Both the position numbers and the translations under genes were made by a program. 64,000 nucleotides of DNA from Sphingobacteriales bacterium 50-39. GTDB taxonomy: Bacteria > Bacteroidota > Bacteroidia > Chitinophagales > Chitinophagaceae. Shown in pieces: positions 1 through 9,367 of the stretch (the first letter of the stretch is position 1; the number at the start of each line of letters is the position of its first letter). The notes below the pieces were generated by a model. The model did no database searches. It saw only the letters and a program-made list of their open reading frames with translations, and was not told the DNA's origin. The stretch spans positions 310,001 through 374,000 of the forward strand of contig MKTZ01000004.1 in assembly GCA_001898505.1 (NCBI GenBank). The letters are read 5' to 3'.

Positions 1-1
1 T

Positions 2-1288
2 TTCAATACGTATCCGCCCGAGTTCAAAAGCGATTATGCCAAGGCGGTAGAGGGAATGCCCGTACCGCTGATCATACATGAGATGGGCCAGTATTCCGTC
101 TACCCCGACATGCGGGAGATAGACAAATATACCGGCGTGCTGGACCCTCTGAACTTTTCAGCCATCCGCAGGGATCTGGAGCGGAAGGGGATGCTCGATC
201 TGTCCCCGGCCTTTACGAGGGCCAGTGGAAAGTTCGCTGCGCGGCTATATAAGGAGGAAATAGAAAGAGTATTGAGGACACCCGGCGCCAGTGGGTTCCA
301 GCTGTTGGACTTGCATGATTTCCCCGGTCAGGGCACCGCCCTTATTGGTATGTTGGATGCTTTTTGGGATAGCAAGGGGCTGGTGACACCAGCGCAGCAT
401 CGGATGTATTGCTCCGCTGTGGTGCCGCTGATAAGATTCGACAAGGCCGTTTATACCAATAATGAGCAGTTTACCGCTACCGTGGAAGTTGCCAATTTTG
501 GCAAGGGCGTGCTGAAGGGCGTGACCCCCGAGTGGACCGTTGAAGATGCGGGTGGCCGGCGGATTGCCGGTGGTGTGCTGGCCGTCCAGGATATTGCCAT
601 GGGGAATGGGCATGGGATCGGCTCCTTCTCTTTTGCGTTGGGGGAAGTGAAACAGGCGGCACAATTGACCATTGTGTTGCGGTTGAAGGGGACCTCTTAT
701 AAGAATGAATGGAATATATGGGTGTATCCGGAGCTGCTTACTGAACCATCTGTGGTTTTTGATAGTACTTTAGAGGATGCACTACATCATCTGCAACAAG
801 GCAAGGACGTCCTGTTTAACCCAGACACTGTCTGTCTCAATGGCGTTACCGGCAGATTTGCCCCCGTGTTCTGGAGTCCCGTGCATTTCCCCGATCAGCC
901 CGGCACTATGGGATTGTTGATGCGGTCCGACCATCCCGCGCTGAAAGATTTTCCGACGGAGGCATATTCCGACTGGCAGTGGTGGGACCTTGTTACCTCT
1001 TCGAAGACGATGATCCTGGATTCACTACCGGCCATCGATCCTATTGTCCGGGTGATCGACAATTTTGTCAGGAACAGGAAGATGGCAGAGATCATAGAAG
1101 CGAAAGCAGGCAAAGGGAGACTGGTGCTTGTGTCTGCGGATATAAAACATGATCTCGATCACCGGCCCGCGGCGAGACAGTTGCGATACAGCCTGGAGAA
1201 ATATATGAGAGGGGCGGCGTTCCATCCTGCTGTTGAGCTGAACGCCGTGCAATTGGAGCGACTGGCCGGTGTGGTTCGGAAATTTTAA
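2..1288 (+). CDS. Glycoside hydrolase family 2-type protein, C-terminal part (5' truncated by window)
   Basis: The reading frame is open from the first bases of the window, so the start and N-terminal domains lie upstream. About 429 residues are visible. The opening segment with HEMGQYSVYPD and a later FQLLDLHDFPGQG stretch resemble the end of the TIM barrel in Bacteroidota GH2-like enzymes. A beta-rich accessory region follows (NNEQFTATVEVANFGKG, an immunoglobulin-like fold). The protein probably acts on a glycosidic substrate in the periplasm, but the catalytic acid/base is outside the window and the substrate cannot be read. The PSCyt operon starts 60 bases downstream on the same strand. 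Confidence 0.7.
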   Translation, partial: FNTYPPEFKSDYAKAVEGMPVPLIIHEMGQYSVYPDMREIDKYTGVLDPLNFSAIRRDLERKGMLDLSPAFTRASGKFAARLYKEEIERVLRTPGASGFQLLDLHDFPGQGTALIGMLDAFWDSKGLVTPAQHRMYCSAVVPLIRFDKAVYTNNEQFTATVEVANFGKGVLKGVTPEWTVEDAGGRRIAGGVLAVQDIAMGNGHGIGSFSFALGEVKQAAQLTIVLRLKGTSYKNEWNIWVYPELLTEPSVVFDSTLEDALHHLQQGKDVLFNPDTVCLNGVTGRFAPVFWSPVHFPDQPGTMGLLMRSDHPALKDFPTEAYSDWQWWDLVTSSKTMILDSLPAIDPIVRVIDNFVRNRKMAEIIEAKAGKGRLVLVSADIKHDLDHRPAARQLRYSLEKYMRGAAFHPAVELNAVQLERLAGVVRKF

Positions 1289-1348
1289 TGCAATCGGTGT
1301 AAGGGAATAAGAATTTTTTGTAAATTCGCCATGTTCATACAATAGAAC

Positions 1349-3676
1349 ATGTCTGCTAGAATACCAACGATACTTGCCGCTATAGCGATAGGGATATGCA
1401 TTATCTCTTCCTGCCTTCATCATGACAAAAGTGCGCAGCATTCAGACGCCTTACCCGACGTGGTAAGCTTTAATTTCGACATACGTCCCATACTATCGGA
1501 CAAGTGTTTCAAATGCCATGGACCAGATGGGAGTCACCGTGAAGCTGGTCTCCGCCTGGATATTGCCGACAGCGCCTATGCACCGTTGAAAAATTTAAAA
1601 GGCGCCTTTGCCATCGTGCCCGGCAAGCCCGGTCAGAGCGAGCTTGTAAAAAGGGTGACGTCCAGCGACCAGACCTATATGATGCCCCCTCCCGACGCGC
1701 ATTTAGGGATGTTGACCGAACGTGAGAAAAAGCTGTTTACCAGATGGATCGAGCAGGGTGCGAAATACCAGCGGCATTGGGCCTTTACGCCTCCTGTCGC
1801 AGCGCCGCTGCCAGATGTGCACGACAAGACATGGCCTGCCAACGAGATCGATCATTTTATCCTTCATAAGCTTGAGTCGGCGGGGCTCACGCCCAATGCG
1901 CCTGCCGACAAGGAACGTCTGCTCAAAAGAGTGTGCATGGATATCACCGGACTTCCACCCACGCTTGACATGATGGACCATTACATGGCCGACAATGATG
2001 GGCACGCTTATGAAAAGATAGTCGATGACCTGCTGAATACGGATCAATACGGCGAAAAGATGGCCGTGCATTGGCTGGACGTGGCCCGCTATGCAGACAG
2101 TTATGGTTACCAGGATGACAATATACGGACGCAATGGCCCTGGCGCGACTGGGTGATCCATGCATTCAATAAAAATTTATCGTATGATCAATTTGTCGCC
2201 TGGCAGATAGCGGGTGATATGTTGCCCAATGCCACAAAGGAGCAGATACTGGCCACCGGCTTTTTCAGAAATCATAAGTATACGGAAGAGGGTGGGGTAG
2301 TACCGGAAGAATACCGTATCGAATACCTTGTCGACAAGACCAAGACATACGGGAAGGGCATGCTGGGCGTAACCATCGAATGCGCGCAATGCCACGATCA
2401 TAAATACGATCCCTTTAGTCAAAAGGACTATTACAGTCTGCTGGCCTTCTTCAATAATACCAAGGAGGTTGGTTATGAAGGGGACGTCGGCGTATCGAAG
2501 CCAGCCAAGATGCCGAAGATGTCCATTGACAGTAATGACAGAAAGAATCTTCTCTCCTTCATGTACAATAAGGATACGGGTACTTTGTCCGTGTCCGTGA
2601 TGGGAGAGCGGGACACTGTCCGGAAGTCCTATCTGCTCAAAAGGGGCCGCTATGATATGCCGGGCGACGAGGTGCGGCCCAATGCATTGCCTGCCGTGAT
2701 GAAATACGACACGGTGGAATATCCCCGCAACCGGATGGGACTGGCCAAATGGACCGTCAGCAGGAATAACCCGCTCACGGCAAGGGTCTTTGTCAACCAG
2801 ATCTGGCAGGAATTCTTTGGCAGAGGCATCGTAAAGACCGCCGGGGATTTTGGCATGCAGGGTGAGCTCCCTACGCATCCGGAATTATTGGACTGGCTGG
2901 CCGTGGATTTTATGGATCATGGGTGGGACATCAAGCGGCTGGTAAAACAAATTGTTCTTTCGTCGACCTACAGGCAATCGGCTGTCATTACGCCCGAAAA
3001 ACTGGCCATGGACCCGGACAATGCCTTGCTGTCGAGAGGGCCACGTAACAGATTGTCCGCAGAGTTTATAAGAGATCTTGTACTCTCCAGCAGCGGGCTG
3101 CTTGTGCGTACCATCGGAGGCCCCAGCGTAAAGCCCTATCAGCCTGACGGCCTTTGGGAGAGCGCTACCTCCGGCAGAGGCGTACTGGCGACCTACCGGC
3201 AGGATCATCATGACAGCCTTTACCGGCGCGGTATGTATACCTTTATAAAGCTCACCGTGCCACCTCCATCCATGATCATGTTCGACGCCAGCAACCGCGA
3301 TCAATGCGAAGTCAAAAGATTGAAGACCAATACACCCTTGCAGGCGTTGATCATGCTGAACGACCCTACCGTGCTGGAAGCTTCCCGGGTGCTGGCGGAG
3401 CGATTGTCGATGGAGCGCGGTACGCCACAGGAAAAGATAACGGAGGCTTTCCGGCGGATAGTTTGCCGCAAGCCTGCAGAAAAAGAACTAAAGACGCTGG
3501 TGGACTATTATAACGAGCAATTAGAGCAACTCACCAGCCGGAAGCTGGATGCCGGCAAAACCCTTGCAGAAGGGGAATACCCGCATGAAAAGAATGTGGA
3601 TGTGAACAACGCGGCTGCCCTTATGAAACTGATCACAGTAATTTACAACCTGGAAGAGGCTATCACAAAAACCTGA
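1349..3676 (+). CDS. PSCyt/DUF1549-DUF1553 (PSD1) di-haem lipoprotein
   Basis: This 775-residue protein starts with a lipoprotein signal (cysteine 22 in IISSCLHH). A planctomycete-type cytochrome c domain follows, with haem motif CFKCH at residues 53-57. Next come a DUF1549 (PSCyt2) region with a second CxxCH, CAQCHDHKYDPF near residue 345, and a DUF1553 (PSD1) region with NPLTARVFVNQIWQEFFGRG. The usual role is unknown; the family is thought to be exported redox proteins linked to polysaccharide or sugar oxidation. It is followed after 8 bases by the DUF1501 gene, its standard partner, so the two form an operon. The typical LamG insertion is absent. The family call is firm; the function is inference. 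Confidence 0.9.
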   Translation: MSARIPTILAAIAIGICIISSCLHHDKSAQHSDALPDVVSFNFDIRPILSDKCFKCHGPDGSHREAGLRLDIADSAYAPLKNLKGAFAIVPGKPGQSELVKRVTSSDQTYMMPPPDAHLGMLTEREKKLFTRWIEQGAKYQRHWAFTPPVAAPLPDVHDKTWPANEIDHFILHKLESAGLTPNAPADKERLLKRVCMDITGLPPTLDMMDHYMADNDGHAYEKIVDDLLNTDQYGEKMAVHWLDVARYADSYGYQDDNIRTQWPWRDWVIHAFNKNLSYDQFVAWQIAGDMLPNATKEQILATGFFRNHKYTEEGGVVPEEYRIEYLVDKTKTYGKGMLGVTIECAQCHDHKYDPFSQKDYYSLLAFFNNTKEVGYEGDVGVSKPAKMPKMSIDSNDRKNLLSFMYNKDTGTLSVSVMGERDTVRKSYLLKRGRYDMPGDEVRPNALPAVMKYDTVEYPRNRMGLAKWTVSRNNPLTARVFVNQIWQEFFGRGIVKTAGDFGMQGELPTHPELLDWLAVDFMDHGWDIKRLVKQIVLSSTYRQSAVITPEKLAMDPDNALLSRGPRNRLSAEFIRDLVLSSSGLLVRTIGGPSVKPYQPDGLWESATSGRGVLATYRQDHHDSLYRRGMYTFIKLTVPPPSMIMFDASNRDQCEVKRLKTNTPLQALIMLNDPTVLEASRVLAERLSMERGTPQEKITEAFRRIVCRKPAEKELKTLVDYYNEQLEQLTSRKLDAGKTLAEGEYPHEKNVDVNNAAALMKLITVIYNLEEAITKT

Positions 3677-3684
3677 CAGCGTAC

Positions 3685-5130
3685 ATGGAAAAAGAGATCA
3701 TCGAACACGCCCTTCGTATCAATCGACGCAAGTTCCTGTCGAGGCTGAGCCTTGGCATCGGCAGCGTTGCGCTGGGCTCCCTGCTTATACCCGATCTGTT
3801 CAAGGGAGGGGAAGAAGAGGCTATTATGGCAGGGCTGCCCCATTTTGCCCCTCGTGCCAAACGGATCATCTATCTCTTTCAGAATGGAGCGCCGTCGCAG
3901 TTGGACCTCTTCGACTATAAGCCATTGTTACAAAAGATGCAGGGAGAGGACCTGCCGGCTTCTATTCGAAATGGACAGCGACTTACGGGTATGACAGCTG
4001 ACCAGGTCAAGTTCCCGCTGGCTGGCACCGCATTCCAATTCAATCAGTACGGACAGTCACGGGCATGGCTGAGCGAATTGCTGCCTCATACCGCCAAGGT
4101 GGTGGATGATATATGTTTTATAAAGACCATGTACACCGAAGCCATCAACCATGACCCCGCGCTGACCTTTTTCCAAACAGGCGCGCAGCAGGGCAATCGT
4201 CCCAGCATGGGTTCCTGGCTTAGCTATGGGCTTGGCAGCGAGAACAAAAACCTTCCCGCGTTTTGTGTATTGCTGTCGAAAGGGAAGGGGAATGGCCAGG
4301 GTGTATATTCCAAGCTCTGGTCCAATGGATTTTTGGATTCCATCCATCAGGGTGTCCAGTTCAGCAGCGGGGAGAACCCCGTATTGTACCTGAGCGATCC
4401 TGCCTCCATGACCCGGGATGACAGGAGAAAGATGCTCGATAAGATAGCCGAGCTGAATGATGACTCCTATAAAGAATTTGGCGACCCCGAGATCAATACC
4501 AAGATACAGCAATATGAAATGGCCTATCGGATGCAGACCATCGTGCCCGAGATAACGGACACTTCCAAAGAGCCCGAGGATACGCTGAAGCTGTACGGAC
4601 CGGAATGTATTATGCCGGGAACCTTTGCCGCCAATTGTCTCCTTGCGCGGAAGCTATCGGAGAGTGGCGTCCGGTTTGTTCAATTATATCACCAGGGATG
4701 GGATGGGCACAGCAATCTTCCCGGGGAGATAAAGGGACAGGCCAGGGATGTGGACCAGGCTTCGGCCGGATTGATCACCGACCTCAAGCAAAGGGGGCTG
4801 CTCGACGAGACACTGGTCATCTGGGGAGGAGAGTTTGGAAGGACCAACTATTGTCAGGGGCGGCTTACGAGAGACAACTACGGCCGTGACCATCATCCGC
4901 GCTGTTTCACCATCTGGATGGCAGGCGGGGGCGTGCGGCCCGGTGTATATGGCGAAACCGATGATTTCGGCTATAACATAGCCAAAGATCCTGTTCACGT
5001 GCATGATTTTCATGCCACCGTACTTTATCTTATGGGATTGGATCATGAAAAACTTACTTTCAAGCACCAGGGACGGCGCTACCGGCTCACCGATGTGGCA
5101 GGCAAGGTCGTCAATGGATTGATTGCTTAA
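3685..5130 (+). CDS. DUF1501 protein with twin-arginine signal
   Basis: This 481-residue protein has an N-terminal Tat-like signal, NRRKFLSRLSLGIGS near residues 13-27, followed by a hydrophobic stretch. The body carries the DUF1501 pattern: a sulfatase or alkaline-phosphatase-like fold with GAPSQLDLFDYKP, MYTEAINHDPA and a C-terminal GGEFGRTNY and GRDHHP block. Such proteins are almost always encoded beside PSD1 proteins, as here, and are probably folded with a metal in the cytoplasm before export. The substrate is unknown. It lies 8 bases after the PSCyt gene and 2 bases before the next gene, so all three should be co-transcribed. Confidence 0.92.
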   Translation: MEKEIIEHALRINRRKFLSRLSLGIGSVALGSLLIPDLFKGGEEEAIMAGLPHFAPRAKRIIYLFQNGAPSQLDLFDYKPLLQKMQGEDLPASIRNGQRLTGMTADQVKFPLAGTAFQFNQYGQSRAWLSELLPHTAKVVDDICFIKTMYTEAINHDPALTFFQTGAQQGNRPSMGSWLSYGLGSENKNLPAFCVLLSKGKGNGQGVYSKLWSNGFLDSIHQGVQFSSGENPVLYLSDPASMTRDDRRKMLDKIAELNDDSYKEFGDPEINTKIQQYEMAYRMQTIVPEITDTSKEPEDTLKLYGPECIMPGTFAANCLLARKLSESGVRFVQLYHQGWDGHSNLPGEIKGQARDVDQASAGLITDLKQRGLLDETLVIWGGEFGRTNYCQGRLTRDNYGRDHHPRCFTIWMAGGGVRPGVYGETDDFGYNIAKDPVHVHDFHATVLYLMGLDHEKLTFKHQGRRYRLTDVAGKVVNGLIA

Positions 5131-5132
5131 CA

Positions 5133-7367
5133 ATGCACATGAACTGGAAAAATATTCTTAGCAGCCTGACGATTGCTGCCAATTGCCTTCTTGTTTTTTT
5201 CCTGCTTTTCTATGACCGCCTGGTCGTACCTCCCGTGCTGCAGGTTGCAGGCAGAGCGCATCCGCTGTTCCTTCATTTTCCCATTGTTCTTTTTGCATTG
5301 TGGCTGATCTGGATATGGATCATTCCCAAACAACAGGCCTCCGGATTGGCTGGGCACATCGGTGAATGGCTTTTATTGTCGGTGGCATTTACCGCCGCCC
5401 TCACCGCCCTGATGGGTATCCTTCTCTCGAAGGAGGCAGGTTATAACCCTGAATCTCTCAGCTGGCATAAATGGAGCGGCGCCTGTTTGTCATTTATCCT
5501 CTTGTTATGGTATGTGTTCTATCAGCGATGGAACAGGCCAGGGCTGGCTTTGGCGTCAGTGAGCTTGTTGAGCTTAGGGATATTGCTAATTGCCGGGGAC
5601 CAGGGTGCGGCCATCACGCATGGAGATAATTTTTTATTAGGTCCCGTGTATAAGGGCAAGGTGAAAGAAAAAGTTCCCCTTGATGAGGCCATCGTCTATC
5701 GGGACATGGTGGAACCTGTGCTGGAGGCAAAATGTATGAGCTGTCACAACAGCACCAAATCCAAGGGCGGGCTTGTGATGACCTCGTCGGAGCTGTTGCT
5801 GAAAGGGGGTAAGAGCGGCGCCGTGCTCGATACTTCCGACGCCAATATGAGCCTTTTATTGCAACGCGTCCATCTGCCGGAAGAGGACAAAAAGCATATG
5901 CCTCCGCTGGGCAAGCCACAATTAAATGACCAGGAGCTCGCTATCCTGTATAATTGGATCAGGCGGGGGGCAAACTTTACGGTGAAAGTCACCGAGCTTG
6001 ATCCGACGGATACCTTGAGGACCATTGCAGGCAATATATTCAAGACCTCCGGCGAGCAGGAAGTTTATGACTTCTCCGCAGCCAGCGAGGATAAGATCCG
6101 GCAATTGAATACGAACTACCGGGCCGTCTATCCATTGGCAATCGGCTCTCCCGCCATCGCCGTCGACTTTTTTGGCGCAGCCTTTTACAAACCCGATCAG
6201 TTGAAAGAGCTGCTTCCTGTAAAGACGCAGCTTGTCTCTTTAAACCTTGCTAAAATGCCCGTGACGGATGATGAGCTGTCTACCATCGGGGAATTTGCCA
6301 ACCTGCGGGAGCTCGATCTTTCATTTACGAAAGTGACAGGGCGTGGCCTGGCAGCCCTGGGAAAGCTGCAACACCTGAAACGCATCTCGCTGACCAATAC
6401 GGCCGTCCATCGGGATGATGTGCAGAAATTACTGACGCTGAAAGAGCTTCGTGAGATCTATGTTTGGAATTCGGGGCTGAGCTATGCAGAGGCAGCAGAG
6501 ATAAAAAAGAAATATCCGCTGCTGGATATCCAGACGGGCGCCCGTACGGATACCCTGTTCGAGAAAATAAATCCACCCGTCAATCAGACGGCGGGGCAGG
6601 TGATCAGCGATACGCCGATTGCGCTGCGGCTTAAACACTTTGTTCCCGGGACATCGATCCGGTATACCGTGGACGGTACTGATCCGGACAGTACACATTC
6701 TATTGCGTACGACAACCGGGCATTTATCGACAGCCAGGTGCTGGTGAAAGCAAGGGCGTTCCGGAAGGGATGGCGCCCCAGCGACGTGATGCAGTATCAA
6801 TTCTACCGTGCCACCTATCGGCCCGACACCGTCATCCTGGTGACTCCTACCGATTTGTCGTACAAAGGCAAGGGCGGAGCGACCTTGAACGACCTGCAAA
6901 AGGGATCGCAGAATTTCGGAGATGGGAAATGGATAGCGTACAGGCGCCGTATGGAATGCCTGTTGAAGTTTCCCAAGCCCGTACGCGCCCGGAGTGTTAC
7001 GGTAAGCAGCCTGGTGAATGTGGGTAGTATGATATTTCCCCCGAAAAGCATCCGTATCATGGGAGGGGATGATCCCGGGAATCTGCGGGTGCTTTATCAG
7101 CTGGTACCACCGATGGATACGATGCCCCAGTCCAATTACCTCATCCCTTATGAATGTAAGTTCCCGCCGACCGTTGTAAAATATATCCGGGTGATGGTCG
7201 AGCCTATCGGCCAGTTGCCGCCGTCCTTGTTGCCGCCGCCGCCACCGCCTCCCAAGAAAGATGAAAAATCCAAACTGCCTTCGAAGACGCCGCCAAAAAA
7301 GAAGGAAAAGCCAAACCCCGACAAGGACAAGGGCTGGTTCTTTGTCGATGAATTGTTTGTGAATTAG
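5133..7367 (+). CDS. Membrane-anchored c-type cytochrome with LRR and chitobiase-C domains
   Basis: This 744-residue multidomain protein opens with about four membrane segments (residues 10-160) resembling DUF2231. A planctomycete-type cytochrome domain follows, with CMSCH at residues 201-205 and KHMPPLGKPQL. Then come a short leucine-rich region (LKRISLTNTAVHRDD), a chitobiase/beta-hexosaminidase C-terminal-like domain (IRYTVDGTDPDSTHS, about 485-560) and a discoidin-like end. A proline/lysine-rich tract interrupts the discoidin-like part near residues 690-733, just before the terminal WFFVDELFVN. It starts 2 bases after the DUF1501 gene. It probably tethers the PSCyt complex to the inner membrane with sugar-binding modules outside; the function is inferred. 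Confidence 0.82.
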   Translation: MHMNWKNILSSLTIAANCLLVFFLLFYDRLVVPPVLQVAGRAHPLFLHFPIVLFALWLIWIWIIPKQQASGLAGHIGEWLLLSVAFTAALTALMGILLSKEAGYNPESLSWHKWSGACLSFILLLWYVFYQRWNRPGLALASVSLLSLGILLIAGDQGAAITHGDNFLLGPVYKGKVKEKVPLDEAIVYRDMVEPVLEAKCMSCHNSTKSKGGLVMTSSELLLKGGKSGAVLDTSDANMSLLLQRVHLPEEDKKHMPPLGKPQLNDQELAILYNWIRRGANFTVKVTELDPTDTLRTIAGNIFKTSGEQEVYDFSAASEDKIRQLNTNYRAVYPLAIGSPAIAVDFFGAAFYKPDQLKELLPVKTQLVSLNLAKMPVTDDELSTIGEFANLRELDLSFTKVTGRGLAALGKLQHLKRISLTNTAVHRDDVQKLLTLKELREIYVWNSGLSYAEAAEIKKKYPLLDIQTGARTDTLFEKINPPVNQTAGQVISDTPIALRLKHFVPGTSIRYTVDGTDPDSTHSIAYDNRAFIDSQVLVKARAFRKGWRPSDVMQYQFYRATYRPDTVILVTPTDLSYKGKGGATLNDLQKGSQNFGDGKWIAYRRRMECLLKFPKPVRARSVTVSSLVNVGSMIFPPKSIRIMGGDDPGNLRVLYQLVPPMDTMPQSNYLIPYECKFPPTVVKYIRVMVEPIGQLPPSLLPPPPPPPKKDEKSKLPSKTPPKKKEKPNPDKDKGWFFVDELFVN

Positions 7368-7389
7368 GGGCAGGATTGCCTTATCTTTA
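7356..7389 (+). promoter_or_regulatory. Candidate Bacteroidota-type promoter for the sigma/FecR operon
   Basis: TTTG at 7356-7359 and TATCTTTA at 7382-7389 approximate the -33 TTTG and -7 TAnnTTTG elements of Bacteroidota housekeeping promoters. The 22-base spacing is slightly longer than the usual 19-20. The ATG of the sigma gene follows 23 bases later. The -33 element lies inside the 3' end of the preceding gene. Confidence 0.35.
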
Positions 7390-7412
7390 TCCGGAAAGGC
7401 ACAACTGAGAAA

Positions 7413-8000
7413 ATGATCGATATAAACCAAGATGGGGCATCTGATGAACGGAGTACCCTGGCAGCTGTGGCGGCGGGTGATGAAAAAGCCTTCCGGACGC
7501 TGGTGGATGCCTATTGGAGCCGGGTATATTTCAATACGCTGACCCTGGTGAAATCCCCTGCCGTTGCACAGGACCTTACGCAGGATATTTTTTTGAAGAT
7601 ATGGCTGCAGCGGGAGCGGCTTACGGAAGTGGTGAGCTTTAAAAATTATATCTATGTGGTTGGACGCAACCAGGTCATAGCTGCTCTGCGGAAAAAGATC
7701 ATAGAGACGGCCGATGCGGATATGGCGATGCTGCGCGAGGATATGCAGGCGCCGGATGTGCAGCTGGAGGGCAAGGATGCATACAGGGTCCTGATGGAGG
7801 GAGTTGAAAGATTAACGCCGCAACAAAAGATCATCTTTAAAATGAGCAGGCTGGAGGGGCTTTCGCATGAACAGATCGCTCAGAACCTGGGACTCTCGAA
7901 AAATACCGTCAAAGTACATATGGTCATAGCCCTGAACTTTTTGCGGGGCTGGCTTCGCGACCTGGGCTATCTTTCTCTTCTTATTTTATTGTATTGTTAA
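7413..8000 (+). CDS. ECF RNA polymerase sigma factor (FecI-like)
   Basis: This 195-residue protein has sigma region 2 (FRTLVDAYWSRVYFNTLTLVKSPAVAQDLTQDIFLKIW) and sigma region 4 (LTPQQKIIFKMSRLEGLSHEQIAQNLGLSKNTVKVHM). That is the organisation of Bacteroidota extracytoplasmic-function sigma factors paired with SusC/SusD systems. A hydrophobic C-terminus (LSLLILLYC) is common in this subgroup. An anti-sigma FecR gene follows after 96 bases and then a SusC with a signalling domain. It therefore probably directs transcription of the SusC/D-rhamnosidase locus when FecR is signalled by the outer-membrane transducer. Confidence 0.93.
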   Translation: MIDINQDGASDERSTLAAVAAGDEKAFRTLVDAYWSRVYFNTLTLVKSPAVAQDLTQDIFLKIWLQRERLTEVVSFKNYIYVVGRNQVIAALRKKIIETADADMAMLREDMQAPDVQLEGKDAYRVLMEGVERLTPQQKIIFKMSRLEGLSHEQIAQNLGLSKNTVKVHMVIALNFLRGWLRDLGYLSLLILLYC

Positions 8001-8051
8001 AAAAAATTACGCCGGACTAATCCTTCTGCCTCCGGGGGAGCGTCCTATTAT

Positions 8052-8077
8052 AGAACGGGCCGAAGGCCTCAGACATT
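8052..8077 (+). repeat. Possible short variant of the three-hairpin repeat in the sigma-FecR gap
   Basis: GGCCGAAGGCC, a four-base-pair stem with a GAA loop, is followed two bases later by AGACATT. The full repeat copies at 24804 and 35252 have GTCCGAAGGAC followed directly by AGACATTAG. The T-A pair in the stem is replaced by a G-C pair, so the helix is kept. AGAACGGGCC upstream also matches the first copy. The flanking hairpins of the full element are not present, so relatedness is uncertain. Confidence 0.35.
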
Positions 8078-8096
8078 TATGTAACCACCACATATT

Positions 8097-9302
8097 ATGG
8101 ACAACCAGGAACTGGGAATTTTATTGGAAAAATATATCACGGGAGATCTTAGCCCGGCCGAAAGAATGCGTTTAGCGCAGCTGATAGGGCAGCCCGGACA
8201 ACAGGAAAACCTGGAGGGGTTTGTACGCCAGGTGATGATGTCCGATGATTTTGCAGGCGGGGACGATGTGCGTATAAAAGAGGCGATCATGGCCCGGCTG
8301 GAGAAAGGGATGGCTGAACTGCCAGGAGAGAAAGCGTCGCGTGTGTTCTTTATCCGGTGGGCTGCTGCCGCAGCCGTAGTGATCCTGCTGGCGGGCGGAG
8401 CCTGGCTATGGCATGCCGGAACATCGGAAAAACCGCCGTCCGTGGCGCAACAACCCGTACATGATGTGCTCCCGGGGCATGAAGGGGCCATTCTTACCCT
8501 GGCCGACGGCCGGCAGATCGTGCTGGACAGCAGCGGCAATGGAGCGCTGGTCCGGCAAGGTAATGCATCAGTGACAAGGGTCAGCGCCGGGGAGCTGAGC
8601 TATCGGGCTGAAAGTACGAGTGAAAGCGCCGGCGCCGGAATGGTATACAATACGCTGACCACGCCCCGCGGGAGAAGGACAAGTGTCCTGCTGTCCGATG
8701 GTACACGGGTTTGGTTGAATGCGGCTTCTTCCATCCGATACCCCACCGTATTTTCCGGAAAGAACAGGACTGTAGAAGTATCCGGTGAAGCGTATTTCGA
8801 AGTGGCGAAAGGCCCTGCTATGCCATTTATTGTGCGGACGATGGGATCTTCCTCACGGCTGCCGGTGGAGATACAGGTGCTGGGCACAAGCTTCAATATC
8901 ACGGCTTATAGCGATGATGATGAGATCAGCACGACGCTGACAGAGGGATCGGTGAAAGTGATCAATGGCGCTGCTGCGGTGCTGATGGCTCCGGGCCAGC
9001 AGATGGTAGCGAAAGACAAGGGAAAGCTGGAGCCCAATCCCGGAGTAGATGTAGAAAAGGTCGTCGCATGGAAGGATGGATATTTTCTTTTCCATAATGA
9101 TGATCTCCCCACTATTATGAAACAGCTATCGCGCTGGTACGACATCGAAGTGCATTTCGATGGGACTGTCAGTGGCCACTATACAGGAAAAATAAGCCGC
9201 CAGGTGAATATTTCGCAGGTATTGAACATATTCCAGGCCGTAGGAGGCGTAAAGTTCTCCGTACAGAACAAAGAAGTCAGCGTGCTGCCGCCAGCCAGGT
9301 GA
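8097..9302 (+). CDS. FecR-family anti-sigma factor
   Basis: This 401-residue protein has a short cytoplasmic N-terminus, one membrane segment near residues 82-104 (AAAAAVVILLAGGAWLW) and a periplasmic FecR domain (LTTPRGRRTSVLLSDGTRVWLNAASSIRYP, AYFEVAKG). A C-terminal DUF4974 domain ends the protein (PTIMKQLSRWYDIEVHF). It probably holds the upstream ECF sigma factor inactive and releases it on a signal from the N-terminal STN domain of the downstream SusC. It is encoded between those two genes, in the standard order. Confidence 0.94.
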   Translation: MDNQELGILLEKYITGDLSPAERMRLAQLIGQPGQQENLEGFVRQVMMSDDFAGGDDVRIKEAIMARLEKGMAELPGEKASRVFFIRWAAAAAVVILLAGGAWLWHAGTSEKPPSVAQQPVHDVLPGHEGAILTLADGRQIVLDSSGNGALVRQGNASVTRVSAGELSYRAESTSESAGAGMVYNTLTTPRGRRTSVLLSDGTRVWLNAASSIRYPTVFSGKNRTVEVSGEAYFEVAKGPAMPFIVRTMGSSSRLPVEIQVLGTSFNITAYSDDDEISTTLTEGSVKVINGAAAVLMAPGQQMVAKDKGKLEPNPGVDVEKVVAWKDGYFLFHNDDLPTIMKQLSRWYDIEVHFDGTVSGHYTGKISRQVNISQVLNIFQAVGGVKFSVQNKEVSVLPPAR

Positions 9303-9367
9303 TCTTCATCTAGCCATTGTTGCACTTATCTTATCCATGACACTGTCATTCGCACGTGTATTGCCGA

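Noticed and set aside
245-1441. Long antisense ORFs opposite real genes throughout the window
   Set aside because: They mirror the codon pattern of the genes on the other strand, lack family motifs and signals, and are treated as shadows.
7967-7980. GGGCTATCTTTC near the end of the sigma gene resembles the repeat loop
   Set aside because: It encodes ordinary residues of the sigma factor and has no complementary flanking stem, so it is treated as chance.
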